From the NCBI GenBank assembly GCA_945946665.1, contig CAMEWO010000024.1:1-32957 (forward strand): a stretch of 32,957 bases of DNA, in the 5' to 3' direction. The stretch is from an uncultured Eubacterium sp. (lineage in GTDB: Bacteria; Bacillota; Clostridia; Lachnospirales; Lachnospiraceae). Below the pieces are notes generated by a model. It worked only from the letters and a program-made list of their open reading frames with translations, searched no databases and was not told the DNA's origin. The translations under genes and the position numbers were made by a program. Every line of letters begins with the position of its first letter. The stretch's first letter is position 1. Of this stretch, positions 1 to 7,879 are shown one piece after another.

Positions 1-55
1 TATAGGGCGCCAGCCCGACAGCGAGAAGAAGCCGAAGGCGGATTTGAGCTGGCAT
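1..55. repeat. 55-bp direct repeat, copy 1
   Basis: This 55-bp block recurs without change at 134-188. Its ends carry GCCAGC and GCTGGC, so the unit can fold on itself. The two copies flank the terminator hairpin at 90-125. The copy starts at the window edge and may extend further left. Confidence 0.9.
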
Positions 56-85
56 GGCGAAAAGAGAGGGGAGCAAAAAGGTTAG

Positions 86-125
86 AAAATCGCCCTGCAA
101 GTTTACTTGTAAGGGCGAATTTTTT
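86..125 (+). terminator. Intrinsic terminator between the two 55-bp repeats
   Basis: The arms TCGCCCTGCAAG (90-101) and CTTGTAAGGGCGA (106-118) pair around a TTTA loop with one bulged A, followed by six T (120-125). A-rich sequence on the left would also give a U-tract on the minus strand, so it may act in both directions. It probably ends a gene lying left of the window. Confidence 0.75.
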
Positions 126-133
126 AAGCATTT

Positions 134-188
134 TATAGGGCGCCAGCCCGACAGCGAGAAGAAGCCGAAGGCGGATTTGAGCTGGCAT
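134..188. repeat. 55-bp direct repeat, copy 2
   Basis: Identical to 1-55, with a start-to-start distance of 133 bp. Its last base coincides with the first base of the dyad array that follows. Such perfect conservation between neutral-looking intergenic copies points to recent duplication or a mobile palindromic unit (inference). Confidence 0.9.
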
Positions 189-449
189 CTGCCTCACATG
201 CTATATAAGGTGACTTTGGGCAGAGAAAATATGGATATCCATGACCTTTTTTCAGAGAATTTCTGCCTATACCAATATAGAATGCCAGTTTTAGGCAGAG
301 AAAATATCGTGGTTTATGCCTTTCATCGCCAAATTCTTCTGTCTAAACCAATGTAAAACCTCTTGTTTGGGTAGAAAACATCATTGGATTTGCCTTTTTT
401 TGCAAGTTTTTCTCTGCCTAAATCAATCAAGAACACCAGCTTAGGCAGA
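188..449. repeat. Diverged ~75-bp tandem repeat with dyads
   Basis: Four 37-38-bp dyads bounded by TCTGCCT and GGGCAGA/AGGCAGA lie at 188-224, 262-299, 338-375 and 413-449, with start spacings of 74, 76 and 75 bp. The stretches between them also resemble one another (AAAATAT..GG..TTTGCCTTT), so the whole 75-bp unit is repeated rather than dyads separated by unique spacers. No gene was found from 1 to 726; a run of codons at 54-356 crosses these repeats and is not credible. Confidence 0.8.
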
Positions 450-540
450 TGACAGTTAGTATCTTTAAAAATACGCTCTTTTAACCTGACAAACCCCACA
501 AATTCTGATTCTATTTAATTGACACTGTTCATATGCACCG

Positions 541-596
541 CTCTTGTAACACAGTTCTTATAACACTGTTCTTATAACACTGTTTTTATATCATTT
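541..596. repeat. 14-bp tandem repeat upstream of sstT
   Basis: Two perfect copies of TTCTTATAACACTG (555-568, 569-582) are flanked by degenerate copies at 541-554 and 583-596. They sit just downstream of a consensus TTGACA (519-524) and about 130 bp before sstT. A -10-like TATAAT occurs at 632-637. Regulatory repeats or slippage products are both possible. Confidence 0.75.
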
Positions 597-726
597 TTTC
601 GAACAATATATACTTTTTGGGAAAAATAATATATAATGTCGTCTATGGTTACTGGTGAGAAGATATTATTTGATATTATTATACCGGCCGAGATGACAGC
701 AAAAACATTTGCGGAATGGAGAAGAT

Positions 727-1953
727 ATGAAAAAGATAGTAAAGAAATACACAGAAATTCCTTTGATTTTAAGGATTTTGACAGGATTAATAATCGGAGT
801 TCTGTTTGGCATATTTTTGCCACAGGCAGAGTTTATAATGGTATTTGGTGAAGTTTTCGTCGGCGCATTAAAGGCAATTGCACCAATATTGGTGTTCATT
901 CTGGTCGTTAGTTCTCTTGCCAGTGCAGGTAAAGGGATAGGAAAACGATTCTCAATGGTTATATTTTATTATATGATTAGCACATTTATAGCAGCAGTAT
1001 GTGCAGTTATTATCAGTTACGTGTTCCCTGTTATTATTCCCCTTGCAAACACTGCAGTTGAGCAGAGTGCCCCAACAGGACTTGGAGAGGTGTTCCGTAC
1101 ACTGTTAAATAACATGGTTGCAAATCCTGTGGCAGCGCTTATGAATGCTAACTATGTAGGAATTCTTACATGGTCGGTTATACTTGGTCTTGCAGTCAGA
1201 AAAAAAGCATCAGAAGGTACAAAAAATGCTTTAAGTGATCTGTCAACTTCTGTATCAACGGTAGTAGGATGGGTGATTCAGCTGGCACCTTTTGGAATTA
1301 TGGGACTGGTATATGGATCTGTAAGTGAGAATGGTATTGAGATATTTACTACTTATGGCAAGCTTTTAGCGGTATTGCTGGGCTGTATGCTTATGGTAGC
1401 ACTGGTTGTAGATCCACTTATTGTTGGCATCTCGCTGAAGAGAAATCCATATCCATTAGTTTTACATTGTTTTAAAGAATCAGGTCTTACAGCATTCTTT
1501 ACAAGAAGTTCGGCAGCTAATATTCCAGTTAATATGAAGTTATGTGAAGATTTAGGCTTAGACAAGGAGTACTATTCAGTTGCAATTCCTCTTGGTGCTA
1601 CAATTAATATGGACGGAGCTGCAATTACAATTACGGTCATGTCTCTTGCAGCAGCTTTCTCACAGGGGATTCAGGTTAATATTGTAGTTGCAATTATATT
1701 AAGCTTTGTGGCAACTCTGGGAGCTTGTGGGGCATCAGGAGTTGCAGGTGGTTCCCTTCTGTTGATTCCAATGGCATGTTCTCTTCTTGGAGTGTCACAG
1801 GATGTTGCAATGCAGATGGTGGGAGTTGGATTCATTGTTGGAGTTGTTCAGGATTCTTTAGAAACAGCAATTAACTCATCAGGAGATGTAATGTTTGCTG
1901 CGACTGCAGAGTTCAGGGAGTGGCTTAAGGAAGGAAAGGAAGTTAAGTTCTAA
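727..1953 (+). CDS. sstT: Serine/threonine:Na+ symporter SstT
   Basis: A 408-residue member of the dicarboxylate/amino acid:cation symporter family, close to the 414 residues of E. coli SstT. Such proteins take up serine and threonine with sodium across the cytoplasmic membrane. The substrate-binding half is clear: RSSAANIPVN at residues 260-269, the NMDGAA motif at 294-299, and QDSLETAINSSGDV near 375-388. Hydrophobic segments run through the whole chain. The ATG at 727 is preferred over the upstream in-frame TTG at 709 because GGAG lies five bases before it and the chain then begins MKKIVKKYTE. It stands apart from the following genes by about 100 bp. It may support serine use by the sdaAB-sdaAA genes further on (inference). 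Confidence 0.93.
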   Translation: MKKIVKKYTEIPLILRILTGLIIGVLFGIFLPQAEFIMVFGEVFVGALKAIAPILVFILVVSSLASAGKGIGKRFSMVIFYYMISTFIAAVCAVIISYVFPVIIPLANTAVEQSAPTGLGEVFRTLLNNMVANPVAALMNANYVGILTWSVILGLAVRKKASEGTKNALSDLSTSVSTVVGWVIQLAPFGIMGLVYGSVSENGIEIFTTYGKLLAVLLGCMLMVALVVDPLIVGISLKRNPYPLVLHCFKESGLTAFFTRSSAANIPVNMKLCEDLGLDKEYYSVAIPLGATINMDGAAITITVMSLAAAFSQGIQVNIVVAIILSFVATLGACGASGVAGGSLLLIPMACSLLGVSQDVAMQMVGVGFIVGVVQDSLETAINSSGDVMFAATAEFREWLKEGKEVKF

Positions 1954-2051
1954 ATTAAGTAACTGAAGACGGCACTTTTATTTTTTGTTTAAGCCTTTAA
2001 TGCCGGTATGGCTTTTAGGAATATATTTAAAATACGTTGGAGGAAAGTAAT

Positions 2052-2774
2052 ATGAACGTAATGATGAGTGACATTATCAATAGTCCGCTTCTGCTTACAC
2101 TTGTAATAATCGGACTGCTGTACATAGTGGGATTCTCACTTGTGTATCTGAAAAAAGCTTGTAAAAGATGTATCGAGCTTGGAATTACTAAAGAGGAGAT
2201 TAAGAAAGTTATCAAATCAAGCTGCGTATTCTCAATAGTTCCAAGTCTTTCAATTGTTGTAGGTTTATTTGTACTTATATCTGTACTTGGTACAGTATGG
2301 TCATGGTGGAGACTTTCAGTTATAGGTTCTTTATCATATGAAACCATGATTGCCGGAAGTGTATCTACTGCGCTTGGATTTGGCTCAACAGCAGAGATGC
2401 TTTCAAATGCAACAGGACAGCAGTTCGGTGTTGTCATGATTCTTATGAGTATTGGTATGCTCAGTGGTTTCCTTATTCTTATTCCATTTGGCAAGAAGCT
2501 CTCAATGAGTGTTAATAAGACAGAGAATTCAAGTGACTGGAAGCATGTATTCAGTGGAGTGTTTATGCTCTGTATGTTCGCTGTTTATATTCCTGTTCTT
2601 CTTATCGGAGATACAATACAGGCATGCGTAATGCTGACAGGTCTTGTTGTAGCTGTAGCTCTTGGAATATTTGCCAAGAATCCAAAGCTTCGCTGGCTTG
2701 GCGATTTTATTATGGCATTTTCAATGATAGCAGGTATGGCATCTTCAATTTTGTGGGTTAAGCTGTTTGGCTAG
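2052..2774 (+). CDS. DUF5058 family membrane protein
   Basis: A 240-residue polytopic protein that I recognise as DUF5058 family from the N-terminal pattern (NSPLLLTLVIIG, then a basic loop with KKACKRC and a TKEEIKK helix) and the VWSWWRLSVIGS stretch. No function is established for the family. Start chosen at the ATG after GGAGGAAAG; an in-frame TTG at 2037 has no ribosome site. It ends 12 bp before the next membrane protein, and the two are probably cotranscribed and form one complex, plausibly a transporter (inference). It follows sstT after a weak hairpin near 1991-2016. Confidence 0.8.
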   Translation: MNVMMSDIINSPLLLTLVIIGLLYIVGFSLVYLKKACKRCIELGITKEEIKKVIKSSCVFSIVPSLSIVVGLFVLISVLGTVWSWWRLSVIGSLSYETMIAGSVSTALGFGSTAEMLSNATGQQFGVVMILMSIGMLSGFLILIPFGKKLSMSVNKTENSSDWKHVFSGVFMLCMFAVYIPVLLIGDTIQACVMLTGLVVAVALGIFAKNPKLRWLGDFIMAFSMIAGMASSILWVKLFG

Positions 2775-2786
2775 GAGGAGAGTAAT

Positions 2787-3542
2787 ATGAGTAAGAATAG
2801 TAAAAATGAGATGGATTCCTTTCAGGCATGGTGTCACAGATGGGGAAGAGTAGGTACTGTAATTGCTCTGGCATATATGATTGCCCTTCCTTTCATAGTT
2901 CTTGGAGTATATGGCTGCATGCCAACACTGGGTATGGTATTTAATGTTGCAACATTTGGAATACTTCTTATATATGTACCTGTAGGATTTTCAGAAGCAA
3001 TTACATATACACCAATACTTGGTTCAGCATCATATCTTACATTTATAACAGGTAACATTATGAACCTTAAGGTTCCTTGTGCAGTTAATGCCATGAATAT
3101 AACCAAGAAAGAGCCTAATACACCAGCAGGTGAGGCTATTGCTTCAGTGGCCGTTGCTGTCTGCTCAATTATGACGGTAGTTCTCCTTGCACTTGCTGCA
3201 CTTCTTAGTACATGGATTAGCCCAATATTTGAGCTTCCTGCAGTTAAGACTGCTTCAGGATACCTGATTCCTGCATTATTTGGTTCATTGACACTGGGAC
3301 TTTTCGCCAGCACTAATACTGGAAAGAAGGTTGTTAAGAATGGCCTGGCAGGTGTTATTCCTGTAATTGTAATTGTTGCAATTCTTGCACTTGTAGTAAG
3401 AGTATCAAGTGGCGGTTCTTTATTCGGAGCTGTAGGTTTCATCATCATTATTATGCTTCCTGTAGCAATTCTTTCATCATGGATTATGTGGAAGAAGGGT
3501 GTTATCAAGGTAGTTGATAAGGAAGAGAAGAAAGCTGAGTAA
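2787..3542 (+). CDS. Polytopic membrane protein, partner of DUF5058 protein
   Basis: A 251-residue protein with a charged N-terminus (about 20 residues), several hydrophobic helices, and a basic and acidic cytoplasmic tail (VVDKEEKKAE). I do not recognise a named family. A GGAGGAG ribosome site lies inside the 12-bp gap after the DUF5058 gene, which indicates coupled expression. Conserved-looking polar positions inside the membrane region (SEAITYTP, NAMNITKK, FASTNTGKK) would fit a transport role, but this is inference. It could equally be a membrane scaffold. Confidence 0.7.
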   Translation: MSKNSKNEMDSFQAWCHRWGRVGTVIALAYMIALPFIVLGVYGCMPTLGMVFNVATFGILLIYVPVGFSEAITYTPILGSASYLTFITGNIMNLKVPCAVNAMNITKKEPNTPAGEAIASVAVAVCSIMTVVLLALAALLSTWISPIFELPAVKTASGYLIPALFGSLTLGLFASTNTGKKVVKNGLAGVIPVIVIVAILALVVRVSSGGSLFGAVGFIIIIMLPVAILSSWIMWKKGVIKVVDKEEKKAE

Positions 3543-3641
3543 TTTAGCAGATAATAATCTGGGATAATATTTTGGGTTGTAAACTTCCACACAGGGTTAA
3601 CAATCTTTATACATGTTCCGATACATAGTATGATAATCCAT

Positions 3642-3665
3642 TCTGCCGCCTTTTTTGGCGGCAGA
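3642..3665. other. Strong hairpin between genes
   Basis: TCTGCCGCC (3642-3650) and GGCGGCAGA (3657-3665) form a perfect 9-bp stem with an all-T loop. No T-run follows on either strand, so a simple intrinsic terminator is not certain. It sits between the membrane-protein pair and the EF-hand protein gene, where a transcript end or a processing site would be expected. Confidence 0.6.
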
Positions 3666-3747
3666 GTGAATTTATAACTAAATAACATTTCAACTAACAG
3701 CTATTAGGTAAACGGATTTACCGAATTCGCTTAGAAAGGAGTCTATT

Positions 3748-4929
3748 ATGAAGATAGCAAACAGTTCAGTTGTAATGGCATCGGGACACCAGGAGAGTTC
3801 TTATTCTTATAAGAAGTCTGTAACTATGGAAGCTTCAATATCAAAAGATTTACCCGGTGCAATTCTAACATTATCCGCAGAGGCGGAGGGAAAATCCTTC
3901 GTAGAAAGTATGGAGGAGTACAAGGAACAAAAGAAAGAAGAAGCTGCCAGAAAGAAGCAGGAGAATGAACAAAAGTTCGCCGATTCTATGGCAGAACAGC
4001 TTCGCAAGTTACAGAAATCAGGCTCACTTAACATGGAGATGTCTGATGAGTACAGAATGAAGCTGGAACTATTAAAACGTCTATTTCAAATGTTGACCCG
4101 TGGAAAAGCGTTGGATGACAGTGGAAATTTAACGCAGGATTCTCCGGAGATTCTGGATTTAAGGTCTCCTTCATACAGGATAGGGACTGAATCGTCAAGC
4201 ACAAGTGCGTCTGTTAAATCCCTTGGTTCTATATCTATCGGAACAGGCAGCTCTGGTACTACATGGCAAAGGGTAACTGCCACTTCGGGATTCGTAAGTG
4301 AGTCAGAGTCTACCACTTTTGCATCATCTGGTATGGTTAAGACCCAGGATGGAAGAAGCATTGATTTCAATATAGAAGTTTCTATGTCCAGAGCATTTAC
4401 AAGTCAGATTAACACCTTAACAACACAAAATTACATAAAAACAGATCCTCTTGTGATTAATCTGGACACAGATATTGGAAGTGTAACTGACCAGAAATTC
4501 TTATTTGACCTGGATTCTGACGGAGATGAAGAGGAGATTTCATTTGCAGGAAAGGGCAGTGGATTTCTAGCTTTAGACAGAAATGGAGACGGGCGTATAG
4601 GTGATGGCTCGGAATTGTTTGGAACTAAGAGTGGAGACGGATTTAAGGACCTTGCTGCTTTCGATGAAGATGGCAACGGATGGATTGATGAGAATGACAG
4701 TATCTATTCTAAACTCAAGGTATGGACAAAGGATGAAGATGGAAATGATTACCTGATAAACCTTAAGGATGCAGATGTAGGTGCAATATATCTTGATAAT
4801 GCCCATACCCAGTTCAGTTTAAAGGACGGTAATAACAGGCTGAATGGAGAGATTAAAAAGACCGGTATATATCTTCATGAGAGTACTGGAGCAGCAGGAA
4901 CTCTGAATCATGTTGATTTAGCAGTTTAA
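3748..4929 (+). CDS. Protein with coiled coil and EF-hand-like calcium loops
   Basis: A 393-residue protein of unknown function. Residues about 50-115 are rich in Glu, Lys and Gln and likely form a coiled coil. A Ser/Thr-rich stretch (about 148-200) follows. The C-terminal half carries aspartate-rich loops: DLDSDGDEEE at 254-263, DRNGDGRIGD at 277-286 and DEDGNGWIDE at 306-315, in the order seen in many bacterial calcium-binding modules with the GSELFG signature. No signal peptide is visible, so the protein is either cytoplasmic or exported by a leaderless route. AAGGAG precedes the ATG. It is likely a single-gene unit, between a hairpin at 3642 and the promoter at 4959. Confidence 0.72.
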   Translation: MKIANSSVVMASGHQESSYSYKKSVTMEASISKDLPGAILTLSAEAEGKSFVESMEEYKEQKKEEAARKKQENEQKFADSMAEQLRKLQKSGSLNMEMSDEYRMKLELLKRLFQMLTRGKALDDSGNLTQDSPEILDLRSPSYRIGTESSSTSASVKSLGSISIGTGSSGTTWQRVTATSGFVSESESTTFASSGMVKTQDGRSIDFNIEVSMSRAFTSQINTLTTQNYIKTDPLVINLDTDIGSVTDQKFLFDLDSDGDEEEISFAGKGSGFLALDRNGDGRIGDGSELFGTKSGDGFKDLAAFDEDGNGWIDENDSIYSKLKVWTKDEDGNDYLINLKDADVGAIYLDNAHTQFSLKDGNNRLNGEIKKTGIYLHESTGAAGTLNHVDLAV

Positions 4930-4958
4930 AAATGGTAATGGTAATAATACAGGAATTG

Positions 4959-4967
4959 TGATATAAT
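4959..4967 (+). promoter_or_regulatory. Extended -10 promoter for the antiporter operon
   Basis: TGATATAAT matches an extended -10 (TGn before TATAAT). No good -35 is present at the expected distance, which is usual for this class. The start would fall near 4974, immediately before the hairpin at 4977-5014. Confidence 0.5.
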
Positions 4968-4976
4968 ATCCACATT

Positions 4977-5014
4977 GGCAGTTCGCCATATTCTGAATGA
5001 AAAGGCGGACTGCC
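4977..5014 (+). promoter_or_regulatory. 5'-end hairpin in antiporter mRNA leader
   Basis: GGCAGTTCGCC (4977-4987) pairs with GGCGGACTGCC (5004-5014): 11 bp with one G-U pair and a 16-nt loop. The ribosome site GGAGGA (5028-5033) lies outside the stem. A short T-rich stretch (5015-5024) follows. It could stabilise the 5' end or act as a weak attenuator. Confidence 0.55.
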
Positions 5015-5038
5015 TCTGTTTTGTATTGGAGGAATCAT

Positions 5039-6646
5039 ATGAAAAAGAACAAGATAAGTATTATAAGCATAGTAGTGGTTTTGTTGGCTGTGGCTGTTCT
5101 GGGTATCGTATCCATTTTTTCGGAAAGTGTACCTTCCCCATCAACCTATGCCACATTCTGGTCGTTGGTGCCACCTTTGGTCGCCATTACACTGGCTCTG
5201 ATTACCAAAGAGGTGTACAGTTCACTTTTCGTAGGAATTGTTGTTGGTGGTGTATTTGCTGCTAATTTTAATTTTGAAGGAACAGTTAACACTATATTTC
5301 ACGATGGAGTGGTTGGAGTTCTTACAAGCAGCTATAATGTAGGTATTCTCATATTTCTGGTAATACTTGGAACCATGGTTGCCCTGATGAATAAATCAGG
5401 TGGCTCAAAGGCTTTTGGTATATGGGCTTCCAAACATATCAAATCAAGATGTGGCGCACAGCTTGCTACTATTGTTCTGGGAGCATTGATATTCATTGAT
5501 GACTATTTTAACTGCCTGACAGTGGGCAGCGTTATGAAACCTGTTTCTGACAAGTTTAAGATATCAAGAGCCAAGCTTGCTAATATTATTGATTCTACAG
5601 CAGCTCCAATATGTATTATAGCGCCTATTTCTTCATGGGCAGCGGCTGTTGCGGGATTCGTTGACGGAGAGGATGGACTTGCTCTCTTTGTCAAGGCGAT
5701 ACCTTATAATTTTTACGCAATACTTACCATAATAATGATGGTAGGTATAGTACTTATGAATGCCGAATTTGGACCTATGGCTGTTCATGAGAAGAATGCA
5801 GTTAACGGAGACATATTCTCTGATGGAAAAAACCACGACAACGATATTGAGGAAGAGGATAATCCCCAGTCTCATGGTAAGGTTATTGACCTGTTAATTC
5901 CTATTATCAGCCTGATTGTGTTCTGTGTAATTGGAATGATTTATACAGGCGGATTCTTCTCTGGCGAGGGCTTTATAACAGCCTTTTCACAGAGTGATGC
6001 ATCAGTGGGACTGGCACTGGGAAGCTTCTTTGCACTGGTAGTCACAATATTCTTATATTGTATTAGAAATGTACTGGATTTCAAGAGCTGCATGGATTGT
6101 ATTCCAGAAGGATTTAAATCAATGGTTCCGGCAATTCTTATCCTGACATTTGCGTGGACATTAAAGGGAATGACAGATATTCTTGGAGTTAAGGAATTCG
6201 TATCAGTCGCCATGCAATCAGTTTCAGGAAACTTTATGAATTTAATGCCGGCAGTTATATTTATTGTAGGATGCCTGATTGCTTTTGCTACAGGAACCTC
6301 ATGGGGAACATTTGGTATTCTTATTCCTATTGTTGTTGCTGTATTCCAGAATACTAATTATGAGCTTATGATTATATCAATTTCTGCATGTATGGCAGGT
6401 GCAGTATGTGGAGACCACTGCTCACCTATATCTGATACAACTATTATGGCTTCGGCAGGAGCCCAGTGTAATCACGTTAACCACGTATCAACACAGCTTC
6501 CTTATGCAATGGTTGCGGCGGCTGTGTCCTGCGTTAGTTATATAATGGCTGGATTTATACAGAATGCTTTCATATCACTGCCTATTGCAGTGGCTCTTAT
6601 GATTGCGGTTCTTGTATTAATTAAGCGTGTGCGGAAAGAAGCATAG
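5039..6646 (+). CDS. NhaC-family Na+/H+ antiporter-type transporter
   Basis: A 535-residue polytopic protein of the NhaC family, which exchanges sodium for protons or carries organic solutes across the cytoplasmic membrane. Family motifs are FIDDYFNCLTVGS (about 152-164), ATGTSWGTFG (417-426) and CGDHCSPISD followed by TTIMASAG (457-474). A polar acidic loop (about 260-275) sits between the two membrane halves. The start is placed at the ATG preceded by GGAGGA; a further in-frame ATG at 4997 lies in the leader hairpin and lacks a ribosome site. The next gene begins 28 bp after its stop, so it probably heads an operon with the flavodiiron and thrH genes. The substrate cannot be fixed from sequence alone. 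Confidence 0.85.
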   Translation: MKKNKISIISIVVVLLAVAVLGIVSIFSESVPSPSTYATFWSLVPPLVAITLALITKEVYSSLFVGIVVGGVFAANFNFEGTVNTIFHDGVVGVLTSSYNVGILIFLVILGTMVALMNKSGGSKAFGIWASKHIKSRCGAQLATIVLGALIFIDDYFNCLTVGSVMKPVSDKFKISRAKLANIIDSTAAPICIIAPISSWAAAVAGFVDGEDGLALFVKAIPYNFYAILTIIMMVGIVLMNAEFGPMAVHEKNAVNGDIFSDGKNHDNDIEEEDNPQSHGKVIDLLIPIISLIVFCVIGMIYTGGFFSGEGFITAFSQSDASVGLALGSFFALVVTIFLYCIRNVLDFKSCMDCIPEGFKSMVPAILILTFAWTLKGMTDILGVKEFVSVAMQSVSGNFMNLMPAVIFIVGCLIAFATGTSWGTFGILIPIVVAVFQNTNYELMIISISACMAGAVCGDHCSPISDTTIMASAGAQCNHVNHVSTQLPYAMVAAAVSCVSYIMAGFIQNAFISLPIAVALMIAVLVLIKRVRKEA

Positions 6647-6674
6647 AATACTTTTATCAGAAGGAGAGACGAAA

Positions 6675-7832
6675 ATGAGTAAGATTGAGATTTCGGATGC
6701 AGTACGTTATATTGGATGTGATGATCATTCTATTGATTTATTCGAGAGTCAGTACAAGGTACCTAATGGAGTTTCTTATAATTCATATCTTATACTTGAT
6801 GAGAAAATTGCAATTATGGATACTGCAGATGCAAGAGTTACAGATGAGTGGTTTGCAAATCTTGACAGGGAACTTTCAGGAAGAACTCCTGACTATCTGG
6901 TAGTTTCCCATATGGAGCCTGACCATGCATCTAATATTAAGAAGGCCTGTGAAAAATATCCTGATATGATGATTGTGGGTAATGCCAAGACATTTGCAAT
7001 GATACCACAGTTCTTTGATATTGATATAAGCCAGCGCAAGGTTGAGGTTAAAGAAGGGGATACCCTTTCACTGGGCAAGCATGTTCTTACATTTGTTATG
7101 GCACCAATGGTTCACTGGCCAGAGGTAATGGTAGAGTATGAAAGCACAGAAAAGATTCTTTTTTCAGCTGATGCTTTCGGTAAGTTTGGTGCACTTGATG
7201 TGGATGAGGATTGGCTTGGTGAGGCAAGACGTTACTTCATCAATATTGTTGGCAAGTATGGCAATCCTGTACAGGCACTTTTAAAGAAGGCTGCTAATCT
7301 GGATATAAGTATTATTGCCCCACTTCACGGACCTGTACTGAAGGATAATCTTGGTTTCTATATTGACAAATATAACACATGGTCAACCTACACACCTGAA
7401 GAATCAGGAGTGACAGTGGCATATGCTTCAATTCATGGTAACACAGCTGCTGTTGCAAAGAAGATGGCAGAGATTATTGAAGAAAAAGGACATAAGGTTA
7501 ACGTATTTGATCTGTCAAGATGTGACATGTCATCAGCAGTAGCCAGTGCATTCCAGTATGATAAGCTGGTTTTAGCTGCACCTACATATGATGCAGGTAT
7601 ATTCCCTCCTATGGAAGATTTTCTTCTTCACCTTAAGAGCAAAACCTTCCAGAACAGAGATGTAGCTGTTATTGAGAATGGTTCATGGGCAATAACAGCA
7701 GGGAAGCTTATGACAGGGTATGTTGAAGGCTTTAAGGGCTGTACAGTCAAGGGAATGGTTACAGTGAAATCTGCTATGAAGGATTCAACAGTTACAGAGC
7801 TGGAAGCTTTAGCTGATGCGCTTTATGCATAA
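6675..7832 (+). CDS. FprA-type flavodiiron protein
   Basis: A 385-residue flavodiiron protein, of the kind that reduces oxygen to water or nitric oxide to nitrous oxide in the cytoplasm of anaerobes. The N-terminal beta-lactamase-like domain keeps the diiron ligands: H79, E81, D83 and H84 in HMEPDH, H147, D166 and H218 (LHGP). The C-terminal flavodoxin domain starts near 245 and binds FMN through ASIHGNT (251-257). Length is that of the two-domain form, without a fused rubredoxin, so it needs a separate electron donor that is not in this window. AAGGAGAGA precedes the chosen ATG; an upstream in-frame ATG at 6627 overlaps the antiporter gene. Confidence 0.92.
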   Translation: MSKIEISDAVRYIGCDDHSIDLFESQYKVPNGVSYNSYLILDEKIAIMDTADARVTDEWFANLDRELSGRTPDYLVVSHMEPDHASNIKKACEKYPDMMIVGNAKTFAMIPQFFDIDISQRKVEVKEGDTLSLGKHVLTFVMAPMVHWPEVMVEYESTEKILFSADAFGKFGALDVDEDWLGEARRYFINIVGKYGNPVQALLKKAANLDISIIAPLHGPVLKDNLGFYIDKYNTWSTYTPEESGVTVAYASIHGNTAAVAKKMAEIIEEKGHKVNVFDLSRCDMSSAVASAFQYDKLVLAAPTYDAGIFPPMEDFLLHLKSKTFQNRDVAVIENGSWAITAGKLMTGYVEGFKGCTVKGMVTVKSAMKDSTVTELEALADALYA

Positions 7833-7879
7833 ATAATACTCTGCAATGCAGAGAAAAATATATAAGAAGGAGGAAAGAT

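Noticed and set aside
54-356. 100-codon frame in the repeat island
   Set aside because: It runs through the terminator, one 55-bp repeat and the dyad array, lacks a convincing ribosome site and has no recognisable protein pattern.
188-449. CRISPR array
   Set aside because: Repeats are degenerate in the middle and the intervals resemble one another; no cas genes in the window.
2834-3688. 284-codon antisense frame over the DUF5058 partner gene
   Set aside because: Low-complexity Thr/Ala/Ile/Pro composition is that of the reverse complement of a membrane protein gene, with no ribosome site; the plus strand has the better start and operon context.
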